Program-made: the position numbers and the translations under genes | In this document: piece by piece, positions 60,769 through 64,000 of the stretch | How positions within the stretch are numbered: position 1 is the stretch's first letter | How the letters are laid out: every line of letters starts with the position of its first letter | The notes under the pieces: model-generated | The model's database searches: none | The model's input: only the letters and a program-made list of their open reading frames with translations | What the model was told of the DNA's origin: nothing | Assembly: GCF_035594125.1 (NCBI RefSeq) | Contig: NC_087156.1 | Coordinates: forward strand, 15,840,497 to 15,904,496 | Source of the DNA: Scylla paramamosain | Lineage: Eukaryota; Arthropoda; Malacostraca; Decapoda; Portunidae | Length of the DNA: 64,000 nucleotides | Direction: 5' to 3'

Positions 60769-63700
60769 GCACGTTTTGCACGCACCTGCTGATACCAGAT
60801 TTTTGTCACTCCAAAGAAGTCGTGTGAGCAACTTCCAAGATTTTTTTTTCTTTTTTTGGTCAAGCAAGGTGTAAAGTATTCAACAGGATCAACTTTCTTG
60901 TCTCTTCATTACATACAATTGAGAAAACACACTGCGTTACGCATAATATTTCCAGCCCAGGCATCAGAAGCTCACTTGAGATACCTGAGCGCTGAAAAAA
61001 ATAAATAAAAAAAAAAGTCGTTGCTATTACGGCTTCAGAATGTTAAAAAAGTAGATCTGAATACCAGGTGAGGAGCGGCATGAGATTGCCACGGACGCCT
61101 TCAATTTTCGTGAATTTATAGACCAAGTTACTAGAAGCAAAACCTGATAGAAGAGGAACGAGGGGAGAAGATTAGCCATGACCAACTGGGATTGACAAAG
61201 AATACAGGCATAAGTGGAAGAATTAGGAAGCCAGTCATCTTGCTGGGAGGTGACAGTACTGACGAGGACTTTAATGGCGGTGATGGTGCTGCTAATTAGT
61301 GTGATGATGAGGAAGACGACGTGATGGTGGTGATGACAGTGACGGTAAAAGTGTTGATAAAATTATGATTCTGGAAACGATGGTGACGACAGTGGCAGTG
61401 ATGATGGTGTCGCTGATGAAGGGTGATAATAATGGAGACGACGTGATGACGATGATGATAATGGTGCTGGTGGTTGTGATAATGATGGGGACAACGGTGA
61501 CGATGACACCAGTGATGAGAGTGATAATGACGAGGACGACTAGATGATGGTGGTGATAATGGTGATGACAATGGTGATGACGGTGCAAGGCAGTGGTGCT
61601 GACATGAATGAGCCGCAACACCTGCAGGGAGCTGGCCTCATTGTAACCAAACACAGCGCTCCCCAACCTTGAGACGCCGGGTCGCCTCCGCTAATGGGCA
61701 GGCGTCGGGCGAGACGAGGAAGCCGATGTGTCGCCGCCGCCACCATCACCATCATCGTTTCGCCACCTTGCACCTCCCACCCTCGCCGCCACACCACCAC
61801 CACCATCACCACCTCACCACTTCGCCATCTCACCACCTCACCACCTCGCTAGGTGACTCGCTGCCTTCTTCGTTAGTGGCGGCCATTGGTGTGCATCAAG
61901 GCGAGTCTGATGCTGATTACTAAAATGCACCAAAGTCTTGCCCGGTAATTAAACAGGGACCAGGCTAACCACTCAAGGGAAGAAAACTTTAACACACAAA
62001 TATTTGCATATCTAGGCCACACCCATTCCCTGCTTGCCTACCTGCCTGTCTACCTGCCTGCCGTCATCTGCCTCCTGCCGCCTGCCTTCCCCAGCCGCCC
62101 ACTAATCGCCCCATGTGTGGGTATCTGACGTCTGGCTGTTGGTGTTATTTTCTAAAGTCACGGTGTCAAGATAAACAGGTTAGGCAGAAGCAGAACCACA
62201 GACCAAGTGCATTGTTTGTATATAAGAGACCGGGTTTGTGATGCATGTTTTCAAAAGACGTGAGGTGCTCGTTGATATCTGCGTGTGTTGTGAGGACTGC
62301 TGCCCACTTACACAGTCCCCAGCAGGGAGAGCAGAGCATGCACCATTACCAAGGGTTCATTAGTTAAAAGCCACATACTCGGTACTCACAAAGAAGAGAG
62401 CCCACCCTGGCCGGGCCGTCCGCCGTCACCCTCGGCGGCATTCGGAAAGATAAAAAGCTTTCAGTATTTGCTCTGAGAAGCGTGTCCGAACGGAATGCTT
62501 GGCTTAAGTGTCTGCAGAAATATGCACTATTAACAAGGGCCGTGAAAAAATAATGTAAAAGCATCATCTCAATGCAAAAAAACCAGTGAGGCAATAATCC
62601 TCAGGTATTGTCAATAAATAAGAGCGTGTATCACCAAGGGACTCCAGTGACAGCACGAGTTAAACCCTGGCGACTTAATTTACAAACAGCGGGGACGCGA
62701 GAGAGAATGAATCCCCACTTGACCATTTAGCTCCAGCCGAGTATAAAAATGTTTGATACACGAGTGGACAACATTTTCTTCTCTTCATCTCGCTCGGCAT
62801 CAGGAGGGGCGAGCAGCAGGCAGCAACAGAAGCCACTTTCCGAGCGCCGTAAACACTTTGCCACCGGTGCAATTAAGCAGTAATAAAGAAAATGGCACTG
62901 CAGTTAAGAGCATCAGAGGCCGTGTTTAATGGTCTGCCAGCTCGTAGGGTGACGCAGGTACACTCAGCATCTCAGCGTGGCCGCGGGCGTGCGCGTGTCT
63001 GGGCGCGGTGGGCTGATGGGCTAAGGAGTTTATAGGACAGAGCAATTTGTTGAAAGCCTAGAAATTCATCACCATGGCGCAACAGGAGCGTATAGAAGGC
63101 AGCGACCTCGACAAAAGCGACACTTATTGAATCCTTAACTGCAAATGTGTCTACTTATTTCCTGTCCGCTTGGCCTCATACCCGCCTTCTTGCGTGTGCC
63201 TCCTGACAGCCTCCGCATGTCGTTCACCAGTGGCGCGGTTGGACAGAAATTACCTCGGTGGTGTAAGCCTTGCAAGCCTCGGCACGCTTGTTATATGTAA
63301 CCTGAGTGCAGCGTCACCGTCACTATAAACCTTGGGTCGTGCTGTAGTGGTGCCGGGGCGTCTCTGGAGTAGTCGACGATGGCAACCTCGAGTTTTCCCG
63401 GAGCTTAATTAAAAAGGACGTGAATGAGTCTCGGAGAAGAAAGAGCATCAAAAGGTAACGCTCTCTTACAACCGGCCCGGCCTTAACAATAGTCAAGTGG
63501 TCGCCGGGAAAAGAATGGAACACTTTTTTATGCTCCTCCTCTTGGCCATAATAAGCACCGTCGTAACGCCTCGCAGGCTGTCCAGATATGATGGCGCCGC
63601 AGAAAAGCGTGTCTTACTCTCATTATAATCAAGTGCTTCAAGCTCCAACGCGCCTCCCAAATTAGATCAGTTGCTCAGGTAATTAATGGCCCGAAAGACA

Positions 63701-64000
63701 ATCGTACTCGAAGTGGCGGACGTTCTCCTCTCGACAAAAACATGGCTGCTTCCTCCTCCCCCTTCCCCCCATTCCTCCTCCTCCTCCTCCTCCTCCAGAT
63801 CACCACCGATATTTCTGCTTGAAGGAGTAATGCAGAGGTGAATCTTCATGTATTTCATTAAAACACAGAGATTACTGGTATGAAATGTAGATCACTTTCG
63901 TTTATCTGTTTGTCTTGGTCTTGAATTTAGACCCTCGCCTACTAATCGTCGGTGATTTCTGGCGGGCACAGAGGAGTGAGATGGCCTGGGAGGGGAAGGG
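60768..64000. other. Mostly unique sequence to the window end
   Basis: GAT/GAC/GGT words at 61270-61590 and CACCAC words at 61740-61850. 62000-63770 is unique, GC-balanced and rich in TAAT/ATTA cores in places (63400-63700). A (CCT)n run lies at 63773-63796. No gene supported. Confidence 0.5.
62740..63035 (+). promoter_or_regulatory. Possible TATA promoter with a 47-codon ORF (low confidence)
   Basis: A TATAAAAA at 62740-62747 lies about 150 bases upstream of an ATG at 62892 with a good context (AAGAAAATGG). The frame reads MALQLRASEAVFNGLPARR and closes at 63033-63035. Part-way along, CAG|GTACAC could act as a weak donor. The protein is not recognised, and the signals may be coincidental. 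Confidence 0.15.

Noticed and set aside
61290..61666. Histidine-rich antisense protein
   Set aside because: Product of degenerate GAT/GGT words. No signal peptide or conserved motif.

Overview
The window is eukaryotic nuclear DNA with no recognisable complete host gene. It carries a very high density of long, near-perfect microsatellites (GA/CT, GT/CA, TA, CCT/GGA, ACT/AGT, TTC, AAC), AT-rich spacers, a tRNA-derived SINE and several decayed non-LTR retrotransposons (LINEs). From memory, this combination and the 3' ends of the LINE and SINE families look like a decapod crustacean, probably a crab. That assignment is an inference. Nothing looks prokaryotic: there are no operons, no Shine-Dalgarno-led genes and no CRISPR.

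Layout. 1-11 kb is unique sequence broken by GA, GT and CA arrays. It holds a CpG-rich patch at 3.3-3.5 kb, a 70-bp LINE 3' remnant at 8.63 kb and a different LINE 3' remnant at 11.15-11.38 kb. 11-20 kb is microsatellites and pyrimidine-rich spacer, with one AT/TAAT-rich block at 15.9-16.1 kb. 20.3-25.1 kb holds a (CT)n-core-(AC)n composite joined to a tRNA-like SINE, a degenerate ACACC-type array, a degenerate tandem array, and LINE copy A on the minus strand. 25.9-29.8 kb is almost pure repeat, including a (TA)n tract of about 300 bp and an A54-(TA)n tract. 29.9-32.8 kb is LINE C on the minus strand, the best-preserved element, with endonuclease and reverse transcriptase regions and frameshifts that all lie at A/T homopolymers. 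33.07-34.81 kb is LINE copy B on the plus strand, a sister of copy A in opposite orientation. 37-46 kb is dominated by microsatellites, with a 0.3-kb tandem duplication at 41.1-41.74 kb. 46.6-51.8 kb and 53-64 kb are mostly unique sequence with a few weak exon-like or promoter-like signals.

How the parts relate. The only coding capacity I can name with confidence belongs to retrotransposons, and all of it is broken. The most interesting pattern is that the A/B LINE family sits inside trinucleotide microsatellites. Copy A is flanked on both sides by ACT/AGT repeats and copy B on both sides by CCT repeats. A third remnant also ends in a degenerate triplet tract. This is what a microsatellite-targeting LINE would leave. 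Host exon candidates, the best being 52703-52823, rest only on splice-like signals and open frames and are offered as leads.
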